A stretch of DNA of 64,000 bases from Sapria himalayana (GCA_029783825.1 JAREIK010004341.1:62001-126000); one strand, 5' to 3'. Positions 29,324-43,193 are shown, counted from the first letter of the stretch. The notes: generated by a model not told the origin, from the sequence alone. Program-made: numbers and translations.

Positions 29324-31504
29324 GCTAAAGGTTGATTTATCATCTATCTATCATTTTATTATTTATTATCGATTTATCTATAGAGATGCATATCTATCAT
29401 ATGTCTTTAGGTCTATATTTCTATCTTTCTCTCTATCTATCAGTCTATCTATCTATCTATATATCTATCTGTATATCTATCTGTCTATTTATATCTAGTG
29501 TATATCTATCTATCTAGCTATCTAACTGTTATCAGTTGATCTATTTATCTACCCTTTTATCATCTATTTATCTTCTAAGTATCTATCTATCTTTCTATGG
29601 TGTCTATCTGTCTATCTATATGTCTATATTTCATTCTATCAATCATCAATCAAATCTAACTATCTATCTATATTTATATCTATCATTTATAAATCTTTCT
29701 ATTTATCTATCTGTTTATCTATCTATCTATCTGTCTGTCTGTCTATCAATCAATCAATCAATCTATCTATCTATTAGAGTATCTATTTCACTATATATCT
29801 ATCTATCTTTTTGTCTATCTATCTATTAGATTATCTATGTGTCTATATATCTAGCTATCTTTTTGTCTATATATCTATCTAACTATGTATCTTTCTATCT
29901 ATGTATCTATCTATATGCCTATCTATCTGTCTAACTATTTATGTATCTATTTGTATATCTATTTATGTGTCTATCTTCTATATGTCTATCTATTATAAGT
30001 ATACCTATCTATTTTATTAACTATCGATCTAACTTTTTGTCAATAAGTCTATCTATCTGTGTTAAACTATCTATATATCTAACACTCTATGTGTCCATCT
30101 ATATAATGTTTATCTATTAATATGACTATCTATCTATATGTCTATCTATTTATATGTTTATCTATCTATCTATCTATCGATCTATCTATCTAACTATCTT
30201 TTTATATATATATCTATTTGTTTGTCTATCTATCTATGTATCTTTCTATCATTCTATCTATCTATATATCTATCTCTCTCTCTCTTTATCTCTCTATCTC
30301 TCTCTCTATCTACTTGTTTGTCTATTTGTATATCTATATATCTACTTATTTATTTATATATCTATTTATAAATTTGTATGTCTTTCAAATTTTCAATATA
30401 TATATATATATATATATATATCTATCTATATGTTTAACTATATATCTATTTATCTGACTATTTATTATCTATCTCTCTTTCTATTTGTCTATATGTCTAT
30501 CTATCTATCTGTCTTTCTATCTGTCTATCTATCGATCTTATATATGTCTATATGTTTATCTATGTATCTATATATAATTCTATCATTCTATGTGTATATC
30601 TATCTATTTTAATATCTATTTATCTTTATATCAATCAATCAATCTGTCTATTTATCTATCTTTCTACCAATTTATATTTCTATCTTTCAATTTCTTTATC
30701 TTTCTATATGTAATGTTGTATATCTGACTACATATCAATCTATCAAAAAATCTATTTATTAATCTATCTAAATGTTTTTCTTTCTATTTGTCTGTTAATC
30801 TATCTATCTCTCTGTATATCTATCTATCTATCCATCTCTCAATTATCTATTTATTTGTCTATCTATCTATTTTTGTATCTGTCTATTTACCTATTAGTCT
30901 ATCTGTCTATTTATCTATCTATCTATTTGTCTATTTGTCTATCTGTCTATAAATTAATCTATCTATCTATCTGTCAATCTGTTAATATGTGTACCTATCT
31001 ATATGTCTATCTATCTTTTTCTATATCTATCTATATGTCTATTTTTCTATCTATCTATCTATCTATTTATTTTTTGATTTGTCTATCTATATATCTTTTT
31101 ATTTGTCTATCTATCTATATAATAATTTATCTATATTTTTATCTGTCTATGTTTTTATTTTTCTATTTGTCTATCAGTCTATCAGTTTATCTGTCTATCT
31201 CTCTACCAGTCTATCGGTTTATCAATTTATCTATTTATCAATCTATCTATATATTTGTCTAGCTATCTATCTATCTAACTATCTATCTTTCTATATATCT
31301 ATCTGACAATTTATCTATCTACCTATATCTCTATATGTCTATATGTCTATCTATCTATTTGTCTATCTGCCTATCTATCTATCTATTTATCTATTTATCA
31401 AACTTTCTTTATTTCTATCTATATATCTATTAATTTATCTGTCAATCTATTTGTCTATCTTTCTATTTATCTATCTGTCTGTCTATCTAATTATCTATCT
31501 ATCT

Positions 31505-31590
31505 ATTTGTCTGTCTGTCTAATTATCTATCTATCTATCTATTTGTCTGTCTGTCTAATTATCTATCTATCTATCTATTTGTCTGTCTAT
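31505..31590 (-). repeat. 36-bp higher-order repeat in the TATC block
   Basis: The string ATTTGTCTGTCTGTCTAATT followed by 16 bp of TATC units recurs with a 36-bp offset (31505, 31541, then a partial copy from 31577). A less regular copy precedes it near 31475. Confidence 0.85.
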
Positions 31591-33950
31591 CTCTTTATCT
31601 ATCAACCTACTTATCTGTCTTTCTATATATCAATTTCTCTATCTGTTTATCTATCAATCTAAATATCTAACCATATATCAATGTGTTTATATATTTATTT
31701 TTCTATATATATATATATATATATATTTGTCTATATATCTATCTTTCTTTCTATATGTCAAGTTTCTATCAATCAATCAATCTATCTATCTATTTTTCTA
31801 TCTATCTATCTATCTATATGTATATTTATCTATCTATCATTTTTTTTCTATCTATCTACATATCTATCGACATGCCTAGCTATCTATCATCTATATATCA
31901 ATCTGTCTATTTTTCTATCTATCTAACTAACAAACTATCTATCTATATGTCTGTCTTTTATCTATTTGTCATTCTGTGTATCTATGTATCTATCTATTTG
32001 TCAATCTATCTAGCTGTCTATCTGTCTACCAATCTACTTGTCTACCCTTCTACCTATATATATATATATAACTATCTTTCTTTCTTTCTTTCTATTGCCT
32101 ATTTGTCTATTTAACTTTTTATCTGTCTATCAGTCTATCTATCTATCTATCTATTTGTCTATATGTCTATCTATCTTATGTCTATCTGTCTGTCTATCTA
32201 TCTGTATATCTGTCTATATGTCTATATATATATATATTAGTCTATTTGTCTATCAGTCTTTCTGTTTATCCATCTATCTATATATCTATATATCTATCTA
32301 TCAATCTATCAATCTATCTACCCGTCTATCTGTGAATCTGTCAATTCGTATATTTGTCTATCTTTCTATCTATTTATTTGTCTAACTAACTATCTTTCTA
32401 TCAGTCTAGTTGTTTATCTATCTATCTCAATATATGTTTATTTGAATATATGTGTGTTTATCTATCTATCTATCTTTCTTTCTATATTTCTATTTATCAG
32501 TCTATCAGTTTATCTATCATTCAATATATCTATCTATCTAACTATATATCTATCTATCTATCTATGTATTTTTCTATTGCCTATCTTTCTGTCTATCTAT
32601 CTGTTAGTCTGTCAATCACTGAATATGGCTATCTGTATATCTATCTATCTATCTATCTATCTATCTGTCTGTCTGTCTATCTATGTGTCTTTCTATATAT
32701 CTATCTATCAGTCTATCTATCTATCTATCTATATATCTGTCTGTCTATCTATATATATGAAAATCTATTTATCTACCTATATGTCTATCTGTTGTCTATC
32801 TATCTATCTATCTCATTATCTATCTAACTATCTATTATCTATTATGTCTGTCTATGTAATTATCTTTCTATCTATCTATTTAATTATTTGTCTATCTGTT
32901 AACCTATCTATCTGGTTTATTTCTGTCCATCAATTTATTTATTTGATTATCTATCAACCTTTCTATATGTCTATCTATTTATCTATCTATCTTTATTTCT
33001 GTCCATCTAGCTATCTATTTATGTGTATATATGTTTATCTATCTATCTTGCTATCTATATATCTATCTGTCTATCAATCTTTCTATCTTTCTATCATTCT
33101 ATCTATCTTTCTAACTATCTATCTATTAATCTATTTATCTACTTGACTATCTAACTAACTAACTAACTATCTTTCTATCTATATAATTCTCTATCTATTT
33201 ATTTATCTATCTAGCTATCTATTTGTCAATCTATCTATCTGCCTATTTTCCTATCTATCTATATTGTATATCTTCCTATATATGTCTATCTGTCAATCTA
33301 TCAATCTATAAATCAATCAATCAGTAAATCTATCTATTATTCTATCTGCATATCTATCTATCTATCTTTTTACTTATCTATCTATCTATTTGTATATTTG
33401 TCAACTCTTTTATCTTTCTATCTATCTATCTGTCTTTCAATCTTTCTATCTATATCTCTAATCTATCTATATGTCTAAATGTCTATATGCCTATCTGTTT
33501 ATTTTTTCTATTTGTTAATCTGGCTATCAATCTATATATCTTTCTATCTATCAATTTAATTATCTGTCTAACAACCAATTTATCTATCTATTTATCTATC
33601 AATTTGTCTATCTTTCTAGCTTTAAATCTATATATGATTATGTTTTAATCTGTTTATCTATCTATATGTATATTTATCTATCTTTCAATATGTCTATATA
33701 TCTATCTATCTGTCTACCTGTCTATCTGTTCATCTATCTATCTATCTTTTTATTTATCTTTCTAACTATCTATATGTCTATCTATCTATCTCACTATATG
33801 CCTATCCGTCTATCTTGTTATCTATTTGTCTTTTTATTTGTCCTCTTTATTTGTCTATTTGCTTATTTGTCTATTTGTCAATTTGTGTATATGTCTATCT
33901 ATCTATCTATTTGTCTATTTATCTATTTTTTAGTTGTCTATTTGTCTATC

Positions 33951-36036
33951 TTGGGTTGTCCCCGTGCCCATGCTGTGCCTATCCATTGCACCAACCATGC
34001 CGAGGCCAACTGGGCCTCATGCCATGCCTGGTCCGGCACGATTTCATTGCTCGTTTGCACGGTACCTGGTATGACCCAAGACGCACCATTAGAAGAGATT
34101 TTCCACGTTAGATGCATGTGTCAGGTAATTAACCTGATTGTACAAGCGGGTATGAAGGTGTGTTCCCCCACTTTGGATAATATACGTAACTTACTTAAAT
34201 ACATTCGGATGCCCCACAGACAATAGCAATTTGGTAGTCTCTATTTGTCTGAGAATCTTAAGAAGAATAAATTTCAATCAGATATGAGACATCATTGGAA
34301 TTATATGTAGCTGATATTAGAGTCATGTGTTGGATATGATCACGTATTATCCGACTATGTCAATAGTAAGAGTGACATACTTTTTTTAATGATAGTGATT
34401 GGGCAACATGAATTTTATTTATAAAATTCCTAAATATTTTTTATAACACGACGAACATGTGTTCGTCGGTTTATACTCCCACGACTTACATTGCACTCAG
34501 ATGCATATGCAACATTAGTAGTATTTTTAGGAAGTATCGAGCTGACCCAACACTTAGTAACATGGTTGCAGATAAGGAAACCAAGTACTTAAAGTACCTA
34601 TCCACCATTCCATCTCTTTATTGCCTTGCTGCATGCATGGGCCCTAGGGCTAAGGTGGAAGAGGTAGATAATGATTTGACCTACATTTCCTCGTGAATGA
34701 ACCTAGAAGTCCAACCTGAAAGATTCATTCATAAGAAGTTAACTAACCTTTTAATAATTAGAATATTAGGTATGGTAGTAGTAGTTGTGAGACTGTGAGT
34801 ACGAACATTGAACCATCTTCTAAGATGATGATTTTTCCATTCAGTTAGCGAGAGATAAATGTTGGGGTGGACCATCGAATAAGAGCGAGCTTTCTCGGTA
34901 CTTACATACCGATTACTATTCAATCCTATCAGATTCTGATGCTAAGAATCTTGATATATTACAGTGGTAGAAATCATATGAGTCCACATTTTCTATGCTA
35001 TCTAGGAAGGCATGAGATCTACTAACTTTTCTAGTGTTGAGCATTGCATCGGAGTCTCCTTTTTTTGTTGCAGTGAATGTGATTTTGTATAAGAGATTAA
35101 GATTACGTCCAGATATTATGGAAGCCTTAGCATGCATAAAGGACTATGAGGATTCGAGGTTTAGCATCTTTGATCGTGCTGGGATAGGAACGACAACCAT
35201 AGTGAAAGCGAAGAAGTTGATTGTTGTTGATGATGATCCAATTGATAGTGATTTTTATGCTGAGGTTGAAAAAGTTAATGATATGCCGATGGTCGATTAA
35301 TGAGGTTGCCCGTTGCCGTGCCACATGTCATTGCCACTTGATGCCTCACGGTTGACGATTATGGGATTACGACATGCCGACACCTGACAGAGACACTTAT
35401 GTTAAATTTTTGCTTATGCTTATGAGTTTTGTGTTATGCTTGATTTTAATTTTTGATTTCAATATTTTGTTTTGATTCTTTATTATTTAGATTATATTTT
35501 CTGTAGTTTGGCATTCGCTGATTGGAAGTTTTGTTTGCGTTTGGATTTGTAACTTTGTAATTTTTGTTAAAAAAATTGTGTTTCATTTATTTTTGTGTTT
35601 AAAAATTTCATTAAAAATTCAAAAATTTAATATTATTAAATTATAATATAAATCTATTAATTTAATTAAAACATAATTAACATAAATAAAAAAAATTAAA
35701 CTTTATAACTATTCAACAATTTTCAATTTAGAATTTAATATTTTTAAACATTATCTAATCTAATTTATATTTTATAATTACATGAATATTAAAAACAAAA
35801 AAAATTAATTTTTTAACCCGGCCCATACGGGCCTGATTTGGCTCATATGGGATGACCCGGCACGGTAAAATAACTGGCAGTGCCGGTAGGCTGTGTCAGG
35901 CCTGGCCTTAAGAACCCATGCAGGGCAAGGCATGACACTGTATAGTAATCGTGTCGTGCATGGCCGGGGCAGAAGCACGGCCATGCTACCTAAAACCATG
36001 CCAGGCCAGCTCGGCACGGCATGTTTGGCACCTCTA
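33951..36036 (+). mobile_element. hAT element 2, internally deleted copy
   Basis: About 2.09 kb inserted in the TATC satellite. The right end reads TTTGGCACCTCTA at 36024-36036, matching the GACACCTCTA end of the nearby complete hAT element. The left end TTGGGTTGTCCCCGTGCC is a diverged form of that element's start. GC-rich ends (33951-34075 and 35815-36036) flank an AT-rich interior with a transposase remnant. The left terminal 120 bp join directly to the middle of the transposase, so the promoter, BED finger and first half are lost (about 1.5 kb). I find no matching 8-bp target duplication, so it is old or rearranged. Confidence 0.83.
34076..35300 (+). pseudogene. hAT transposase remnant, C-terminal half
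   Basis: Starts abruptly at a point equivalent to 44368 in hAT element 1 (APLEEIFHVRCMCQVINLIV) and runs to a stop at 35298. Frames are broken by several stops and shifts. The best-kept stretch is the last one (35034-35300), which holds the hAT dimerisation motif (IASESPFFVAVNVILYKRLR, then LRPDIMEALACIKD) and an Asp-rich tail. It lacks the BED zinc finger and the first two catalytic Asp residues. At 34968-34989 it reads through the point where element 1 has a frameshift, so it preserves the older frame there. Confidence 0.85.
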
Positions 36037-36253
36037 CTATCAATCTATATGACTATCTATCTATCTATCTAACTATCTATCTATATGTTAATCTTTATAT
36101 CTGCATATTTATCTATTTATTTATCTGTCAGTCTGTCTATCTATCTATATATCTATCCAACTATCTATCTATCGATCTATAAATTTATCTAAAGTGTCAG
36201 TTTGTCTGTCTAATTTCTATCTATCAATCTATCTATTTATCTATGTTTCTATC

Positions 36254-36258
<5 letters not shown>

Positions 36259-36320
<62 letters not shown>
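36259..36320. repeat. (TA)n microsatellite, about 62 bp
   Basis: Pure TA run followed by TCTCTCTCTC, inside TATC block C. Confidence 0.95.
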
Positions 36321-36325
<5 letters not shown>

Positions 36326-37811
36326 CTCTCTCTATTTATCTATCTATGTATCTATATATCTATCTATATATCTATGTATCTATCTATCTTTTTATTTATT
36401 TATCTATCTATATATCTATGTATCTATCTATCTTTCTATTTATTTATCTATCTATATATAATCAATCAATCAATTTGTCTGTCTATATATCTATCTAACT
36501 AACTATTTATCTATCTATATATCTATCTATCTATCTATTTATTTAAATATCTATATATCTATCAAACTATATATGCATATTTATATATCTATCAATTGTT
36601 ATATATGTCTATCTATCTGTCTGTCTATTTATCTATATGTCTATTTATCTATCTTTTTGTCTGTATATCTATGTATCTATATGTCTAACTATCTAACTGG
36701 CTATCTTTTTCTATCTATCTGGTTGTCCATTTATATATTTGTCTTTTTATTTCTCTATCTGTTTATCAATCAATCTATCTATCTATATGTTTATCTATCT
36801 ATCTATCTTTTTATACTTTTAAATATCAATCTATCAATGAATCTGTGTGTCTATCTATCTTTTTGTCTATCAATCAATCTATCTATCTATATATCAATCT
36901 ATATGTTTATATCTATCTATCTATATATCTATCTGTCTGTCTATCTATCTATATATTTATCTAAATGTCTTTTAATCTATCTATCTAATTATTTATCTAT
37001 GTAACTATCTATCAGTCTATATTATTATCTATCTATGTATATGTCTATCTATCTGTCTATATATATATCTATCTATCTATATATCTACCTACCTATCTAC
37101 TTATCTATCTATTTATCTAACTAACTATCTATCTTTCTATTTATCAATCTATATATCTATATATTTATCCAAATATCTATCTAACTATTCATATATTTAT
37201 CTATCTGTCTAGTAGTCATCTATCTATCTATTTATCCATTTGTCTGTCTATTTATCTATCTATCTATCCGTCAATTGTCTATCTATCTATCTATTTGTCT
37301 ATTTATCTATCTGTATGTCTATCTATCTATTTATTTATCTATTATCTATCTATATGTCTATTTATCTATCTTTCAATTTGTGTTTCTATCTATATGTATA
37401 ACTATCTATTTGTCTACCTGTTTATATGTCAATCTACCTATTATTCTTTATGTCTTTTTGTCAATTTTTCTATCTCTCTATTTGTTTATCTACCTATCTG
37501 TCAATTTGTCTATCTATCAATCTTTCTATCTATTAATTTATTTATCTATCTATATGCCTGTCTGTCTACCTGCCTATTTATCTATGTCTAACTATCTTTT
37601 TATATATATGTATATCTATCTATTTTTTATCTATTTATCTATTTGTGTATCTATCTAACTATCTATCGGTCTATTTGCATATCTATCTATCTTTCTATAT
37701 GTCAATGTGTCTATGTGAACATCTATCTATCTATCTTTCTTTCTATCAATCAATTAATCAATCAATCTATCTGTCTATCTCTCCATTTGTTTATCTATTA
37801 ATCTATCTATT

Positions 37812-37844
<33 letters not shown>

Positions 37845-38436
37845 ATCCATCCATCTATCTATTTTATGAACTATCTATCTATATGTTTATCTTTCTTTCT
37901 ACCAATCTGTCTTTATTTCTATCTATCTATCTTTCTTTCGTTCAATCAATCAATCAATCTATCTATTTGTCTATCAATCTATTAGTCAAAATATCTAGCT
38001 GTCTGTCTGTCTATCTATCTATCTGTCATTCTATCTATCTATTTGTCTATCTACCTATATTTTTATCTTTCTATCTATCTATCTATCTATTGATTTATCT
38101 TTCAATCTATATTTGTGTATATTTATATATTTGTCTATCTATAATTAATTCTATAAGTTTATCTATTTATCTGACTTCCCATCTATCTAGCTATGTATCT
38201 ATCTATCTATGTTTCTTTATATTTGTCTATATGTTGATCTATCTATTTGTCTATTAGTTTATCTAATTAACTATAAATTTCTATATCTATCTATTTATCC
38301 ATCTCTCTTTATCTATTTATCAGTATATTAGTCTATCAGTCAATTTATCTATCTATATATCTATCAATCTAGGTCTCTATCTGTTTATCTATCTATCTAT
38401 CTAAATATATATTTGTCTATCTATATATTTGTCTAT

Positions 38437-38438
<2 letters not shown>

Positions 38439-38500
<62 letters not shown>
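38439..38500. repeat. (AT)n microsatellite, about 62 bp
   Basis: Pure AT run inside TATC block C. Confidence 0.95.
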
Positions 38501-38502
<2 letters not shown>

Positions 38503-39683
38503 GTATCTTTCTATCTATCAATCTATCTATCCATCTTTCTTTCTCCATATCTCTCTATATGTCTATATTTCTATCTATCTATTTGTTTATTTTTATATCT
38601 GACTATTTGTCTATCTATCTCTCTAAGTTTCTACCTCTCTATCTAAGTTTTTACCTCTCTATATATGAAATTATCTACCTTTCTATTTATCTGTCTATCT
38701 TACTTTCTATCTATATGTCTACATGTCTATCAATCTAAATATCAATATATTTTAACTATCTATCTATAAATCTGTTTATCTATGTATAACTTTATCTATA
38801 TGTCTATCTATCTTTCTATCTATGTATCAGTATTTCAATATATTAGCCTATCTATCTATCTATCTTTCAATCTATCTATCTATTGATCTGTCTATCATTA
38901 TATCTGTATATCTATCATTATATCTATTTGTATATCTATTTATTGGCCTATTTATACATCTATATATGTGTATATTTCCCTATCTCTCTACCTATCTATC
39001 CTCCCAATCTATCTATTTATTTATCTATTTATCTATATATCTGTTTAACTATATATATATTTAATTCACTATCTGTCTATATATTTATCTATAAATCTAT
39101 ATATTTGTCTATCAAACAATGTCTATATGTCTATCAATCTATTTTTCTATTTGTCAATTTTTCTATATGTTTATTTATTAATCTATATATCAATTTGTCT
39201 ATTTGTCTATCTATGTAAATGTCTATATATGTATCTGTATATCTGTGGATCTGTCTATATATCTATATATCTTTATAACTATCTATCTCTCTATATATCA
39301 TTTTGTCTATATGTTTATATGTCTATATTTCTTTCAATCTATTTATCTATATAAATATATATGTATATCTATCTATTTGTGTACCTATATATTTATCTAT
39401 CTAACTATATATTTATCTATTTATCTATCTATCTATCTCTATGCCTATATATCATTTTATCTATCTATCTATCTATCTATATATCTATCTATATGTCATT
39501 ATGTCTATTTATCTATCTGTCTACATTAATATTTATCTTTCTCTTTGTCTTTCTATTTGTATATCTATCTATCTTTCTTTCTTTAAACTATCTGTGTATC
39601 TTTATATTTATCTATCTCTATATCTATTTATTTGTCTTTCTGACTATCTGACTATCTGACTATTCGACTATATGACTATGTGA

Positions 39684-39686
<3 letters not shown>

Positions 39687-39732
<46 letters not shown>
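39687..39732. repeat. (TA)n microsatellite, about 46 bp
   Basis: Pure TA run preceded by five imperfect GACTATNT units (from about 39650), inside TATC block C. Confidence 0.92.
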
Positions 39733-39735
<3 letters not shown>

Positions 39736-40881
39736 ATTTATCTAACAATCTATCTTTCTATCTGTATATTTATCAAACACTCTATATTCTATTAATCTAT
39801 CGATCTATTATCTTTATATCTATCTAGCTTTCTATCTATCTATCTATCTATCTATCTATATATCTATCTATCTATCTATCTGTCTGTCTGTCTGTCTATC
39901 TGTTTGTATGTCTTTATATCAATCTAGCTTTTTATATTTCTCTATATATATATATATATATATCTATCTATCTTTCTGTCTATCTATATATCAAGCTATA
40001 TACCTATCAATATATTTATCTATCTATATATCTATCTATCTTTCTATCTGCCTATCTATCTCTCTGTCTATCTATTTGTCAATCTGTCAATCTACCTATT
40101 TATTTATATGTCTTACTATCTAGTTATCTATCTATCAATCAAAATATCTATCAATCTATCAATCAATCAATCTATCTACCTATTTATCTTTATATCTTTC
40201 TATCTATATATCTATCAAATTATCTCTCTCTTTCTATCTATCTACTTGTCAATCTATTTATCTATTTAATTGTCTATCTATCTATATATTTGTATGGCTC
40301 TCGATTTATAAATCTATACATCTATCTATTTATTTATCTATGTTTATTTCAGTTTATCTTCTATATATCTATCTATGTATCTATCTATTTCTATCTATCT
40401 ATCTATTTATCTAGCTTCCTATATATCTATCTATCTTTATATCTGATTGTCTATCTATCTATATGTCTATGTGTCTATCTCTCTATCTTTCAATATGTGT
40501 ATCTATTTAGTTGTCTTTATTTTTTTCTATATATAAATCTATCTATCTAATTATTTATTTATCTATCTATCTATCTAACTATATATATATTTGTATGTCT
40601 ATCTATCTATCTCTCTATTTATCTAGATAGTATATATATATATAAATATATTTGTCCATCTATCTATCAATCAATCTATCTAACTATCTATCTTTCTGTA
40701 TATCTATCTATCTAGCTTTCAATCTATCTATAAACTTATCTATTTAACTAACTATCTATATCTATTTATCTATATCTATCTAACTATATATTTATCAACC
40801 TATATACCTAACTATCTATCTATCTTCATATTTATGTGTTTATCTGTCCATCTATTTATATAGTCTATTTAGTTGTCTTTG

Positions 40882-40903
40882 TTTCTATATATATATATAT
40901 CTA

Positions 40904-40937
<34 letters not shown>
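40882..40937. repeat. (TA)n / (CT)n compound microsatellite
   Basis: A short TA run, TCTA units, then about 30 bp of pure CT. Confidence 0.88.
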
Positions 40938-40941
<4 letters not shown>

Positions 40942-41747
40942 ACTATCTAGTTATTTGTATGTCTATCTATCTAGATTTAATCTATATATCTATTTGTCTG
41001 TATATATATGTTCTAACTATCTACTATCTATCTATCTATCTATTTGTCTATCTATCTATCTATCTATCTATCTATTTATCTAGCTATGTATTGATCTATC
41101 TGTGTATCTGTCTTTCTGTCTATTATTCTGTATGATTGTCTATATAATTGCCTATTTATCTAATTATATATCAATCTATGAATTTATTTGTCTATCTATC
41201 ATTCTATCGATCTTTCAATCTATCTTTATATCCATCTTTCTATCTATATATGTATCTAATTTTTATAATTCTATCTAACTATCTATCTAATATCTCTCTA
41301 TCTATCTATTATCTACCTATCTATCTATCTAACTTTCTATCTATCTATCTAATAGCTATCTATCTAATTATCTATCTATCTTTATATCTATATATCTATT
41401 TATCAATTTTTTTGTCTATTTGTCTATTTATCTATCTATCTATTTGTTTGTCTATCAAGTTATTTATCTATCTATCTCTTTGTCTATTTTAATTTCTATC
41501 TATCTATATATATACCTAGCTATCTATCTATCTATATACCTAGATATCTAGATATCTATATATCTACAAATCTACCTATATATCTATCTAATTATCTACA
41601 ATCTCACTATCTATCTATCTATCTATCTATATATCTATCTTTCTATATATCTATCTATGTGTCTATCAATTTATTTGCATTTATGTCTATCTATCTAGTT
41701 GTCTATCTATCTATCTATATATCTATATGCCTATCTAGCTTTTATCT

Positions 41748-41897
41748 ATATATATATACACACACACACACACACCTATCTAAATATCTATCTATTATCT
41801 ATCTATTTATTTCTATTATCTATCTATCTTTCTTTCTTTCTTTACTACTTTTTTTCCACTATCTATCTATCTACCTATCTATCTATCTATTTGTCTT

Positions 41898-41934
<37 letters not shown>

Positions 41935-41936
41935 CT
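41748..41936. repeat. (TA)n(CA)n and (GT)n(TA)n inverted microsatellite pair
   Basis: TA then CA at 41748-41775, and GT then TA at 41897-41934: an inverted pair about 120 bp apart that could form a stem. Both are inside TATC block C. Confidence 0.85.
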
Positions 41937-41960
41937 ATATGATATATCTGTCTATCTATC

Positions 41961-41991
<31 letters not shown>

Positions 41992-42146
41992 CTATCTATC
42001 TCTCGATTTATCTATATATATTTTCTATTTATCTGTCTATTTATCTATCTATCTATATCTATCTATCTATTCATCTTCTATCTATTTATATCTATCTATC
42101 TATCTACCTATAAACATATCTAGCTATTTATATATCTATATGTATG

Positions 42147-42246
42147 TCTAATATATTATAATTCTTTACAAAATAGTATAATATATTATACTAAAAAGAT
42201 AGATAAATATATTATAAAATATTATAATATATTATAATTTTTCAGG
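42147..42246. other. AT-rich junction between satellite and transposon composite
   Basis: Runs of ATATATTATAAT type. A single GATA-oriented patch (AAAGATAGATAAAT near 42195) again marks the edge, as at 20336. Confidence 0.6.
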
Positions 42247-42505
42247 GCAAATCAGAATGGACCAGGACGACCTCTTTGCTCATTGCATTCCGCACCCCTT
42301 TGGGCATTGACTCTGACCTTATATATATAATAATGCCCTTCGGGTTAAAGAATGCAGGAGCAAGAACTCTACAGGCTATGACGCAAATATTCAAGAGAGA
42401 TGTTGCATAAAACCGTATAATGCTACGTGGATGACCTGGCCGTCAAAAGCCGTTAAGAGGTCGACCACTTGGCAGATTGACGACAAGTCTTCTCTTCCTT
42501 AGATA
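42247..42505 (+). pseudogene. Ty3/gypsy reverse transcriptase fragment
   Basis: Text in two frames: FRTPLGIDSDL, then MPFGLKNAGA (the PFGLKNAPATFQ-type motif), MTQIFKRDVA, and after a stop and frame change CYVDDLAVKSR, which includes the catalytic YVDD. These are typical of plant gypsy reverse transcriptase, but only about 85 codons remain, with at least three stops and a shift. It sits in a patchwork of fragments with no LTR nearby, so it is a scrap carried or trapped in the composite. Confidence 0.83.
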
Positions 42506-42507
42506 GG

Positions 42508-42642
42508 TTGAGGGTTCTATGGATCTATAAGTTTATTACATAAAAATGATAATGCCAACCTATCTAATATACCTAAATGAAAGAAGGAAGAAATTGGTAG
42601 ATCGGTGTGCTATTTCTCACTAGTTGAGGGTTCTATGGATCT
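42508..42642 (+). repeat. 19-bp direct repeats flanking a 97-bp segment
   Basis: TTGAGGGTTCTATGGATCT occurs at 42508-42526 and again at 42624-42642 (offset 116 bp). The segment between includes ATGAAAGAAGGAAGAAATTG, which resembles the start of the coding remnant at 42657, so this may be a local duplication. Confidence 0.85.
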
Positions 42643-42696
42643 TCAGATAACTTTTTAGAAGGAAGAAATGCAGGGAATGAAAGAAGTGAATGATGA

Positions 42697-42704
42697 GATG
42701 AAAG
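42697..42704 (+). repeat. 8-bp target site duplication, left copy
   Basis: GATGAAAG, identical to 46361-46368 on the other side of the hAT element. Confidence 0.95.
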
Positions 42705-42860
42705 TAGAGATGTCAAACGTGACGGGCCGGCCCGGCCCGGCACGAGGCATGGCACGGTTCGGCCGTGCCTAGGCCGGCCCGGCACGTTTTTAAACCATGC
42801 CCGGGCCCGTGCCGTGCCCGGGTTAAGAACAACCCGTGCTGGTTCACGCAGGCACGCGTG
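42705..42860 (+). repeat. hAT left terminal inverted repeat and GC-rich subterminal region
   Basis: TAGAGATGTCAAACGT followed by clustered CCGGCCCGGCACG motifs in both orientations, able to fold. It mirrors 46190-46360. Confidence 0.85.
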
Positions 42861-43193
42861 GCGCTGGCGGCGTGTCACGTGTGGCGTGGTGTGACACGTC
42901 CGGCCGTTCCCTGGCCCCCCCTGTAAAAAGACCGCGGGTCGGGTTTGATCGGACCCGACCCGTGGTCCCGACTGCCGATACCCGACGGCCATAGATGATA
43001 GATCCGATCCGACCAATCCCAACGGCCAAAAAAAAAATTTCAAACTACACCGATTTTCAGCCGTTGGATTCGCCTCCAACGGCTAGGGGGCAGAATCCAA
43101 CGGTCCTAGTGATTCTGCCCCTTAAAAATATTAAAAAAATTCAAAAAATTAATAAAAAAATATCTTTTTTTATAAAAAAAACTTTCTTTAGCC

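Larger units (their letters stand above)
20441..33950 (-). repeat. TATC degenerate tetranucleotide satellite, block B
   Basis: 13.5 kb of the same satellite as block A but in the opposite orientation. Variant units are patterned: G occurs almost only as TGTC (the complement of GACA), giving recurrent TTTGTCTAT, TATGTCTAT and TCTGTCTAT. Reading frames of Ile-Tyr-Leu-Ser type are artefacts. The block is interrupted at 33951 by a hAT element and resumes at 36037 in the same orientation. No gene is seen. Confidence 0.95.
36037..42146 (-). repeat. TATC degenerate tetranucleotide satellite, block C
   Basis: 6.1 kb continuing block B in the same orientation after the hAT insertion. It has several local tandem duplications (a 42-46-bp one at about 36358-36450 and a 20-bp one at 38623-38660) and long TA runs. 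No gene is seen. Confidence 0.95.

Noticed and set aside
20441..33950. CRISPR-like regular repeats
   Set aside because: The repeats are a 4-bp microsatellite without unique spacers, in a plant genome.
33943..36044. An 8-bp target duplication for hAT element 2
   Set aside because: The flanks TGTCTATC and CTATCAAT do not match position by position; partial likeness is expected within a TATC repeat.
20788..42123. Similar plus-strand frames, some with membrane-protein-like hydrophobicity
   Set aside because: Same artefact in the TATC-oriented blocks; hydrophobic composition comes from the repeat, not from selection.
42633..43079. 148-codon minus frame and overlapping frames in GC-rich DNA
   Set aside because: Lies in hAT terminal repeats; Arg/Pro/Gly text reflects CCGGCCCGG composition.
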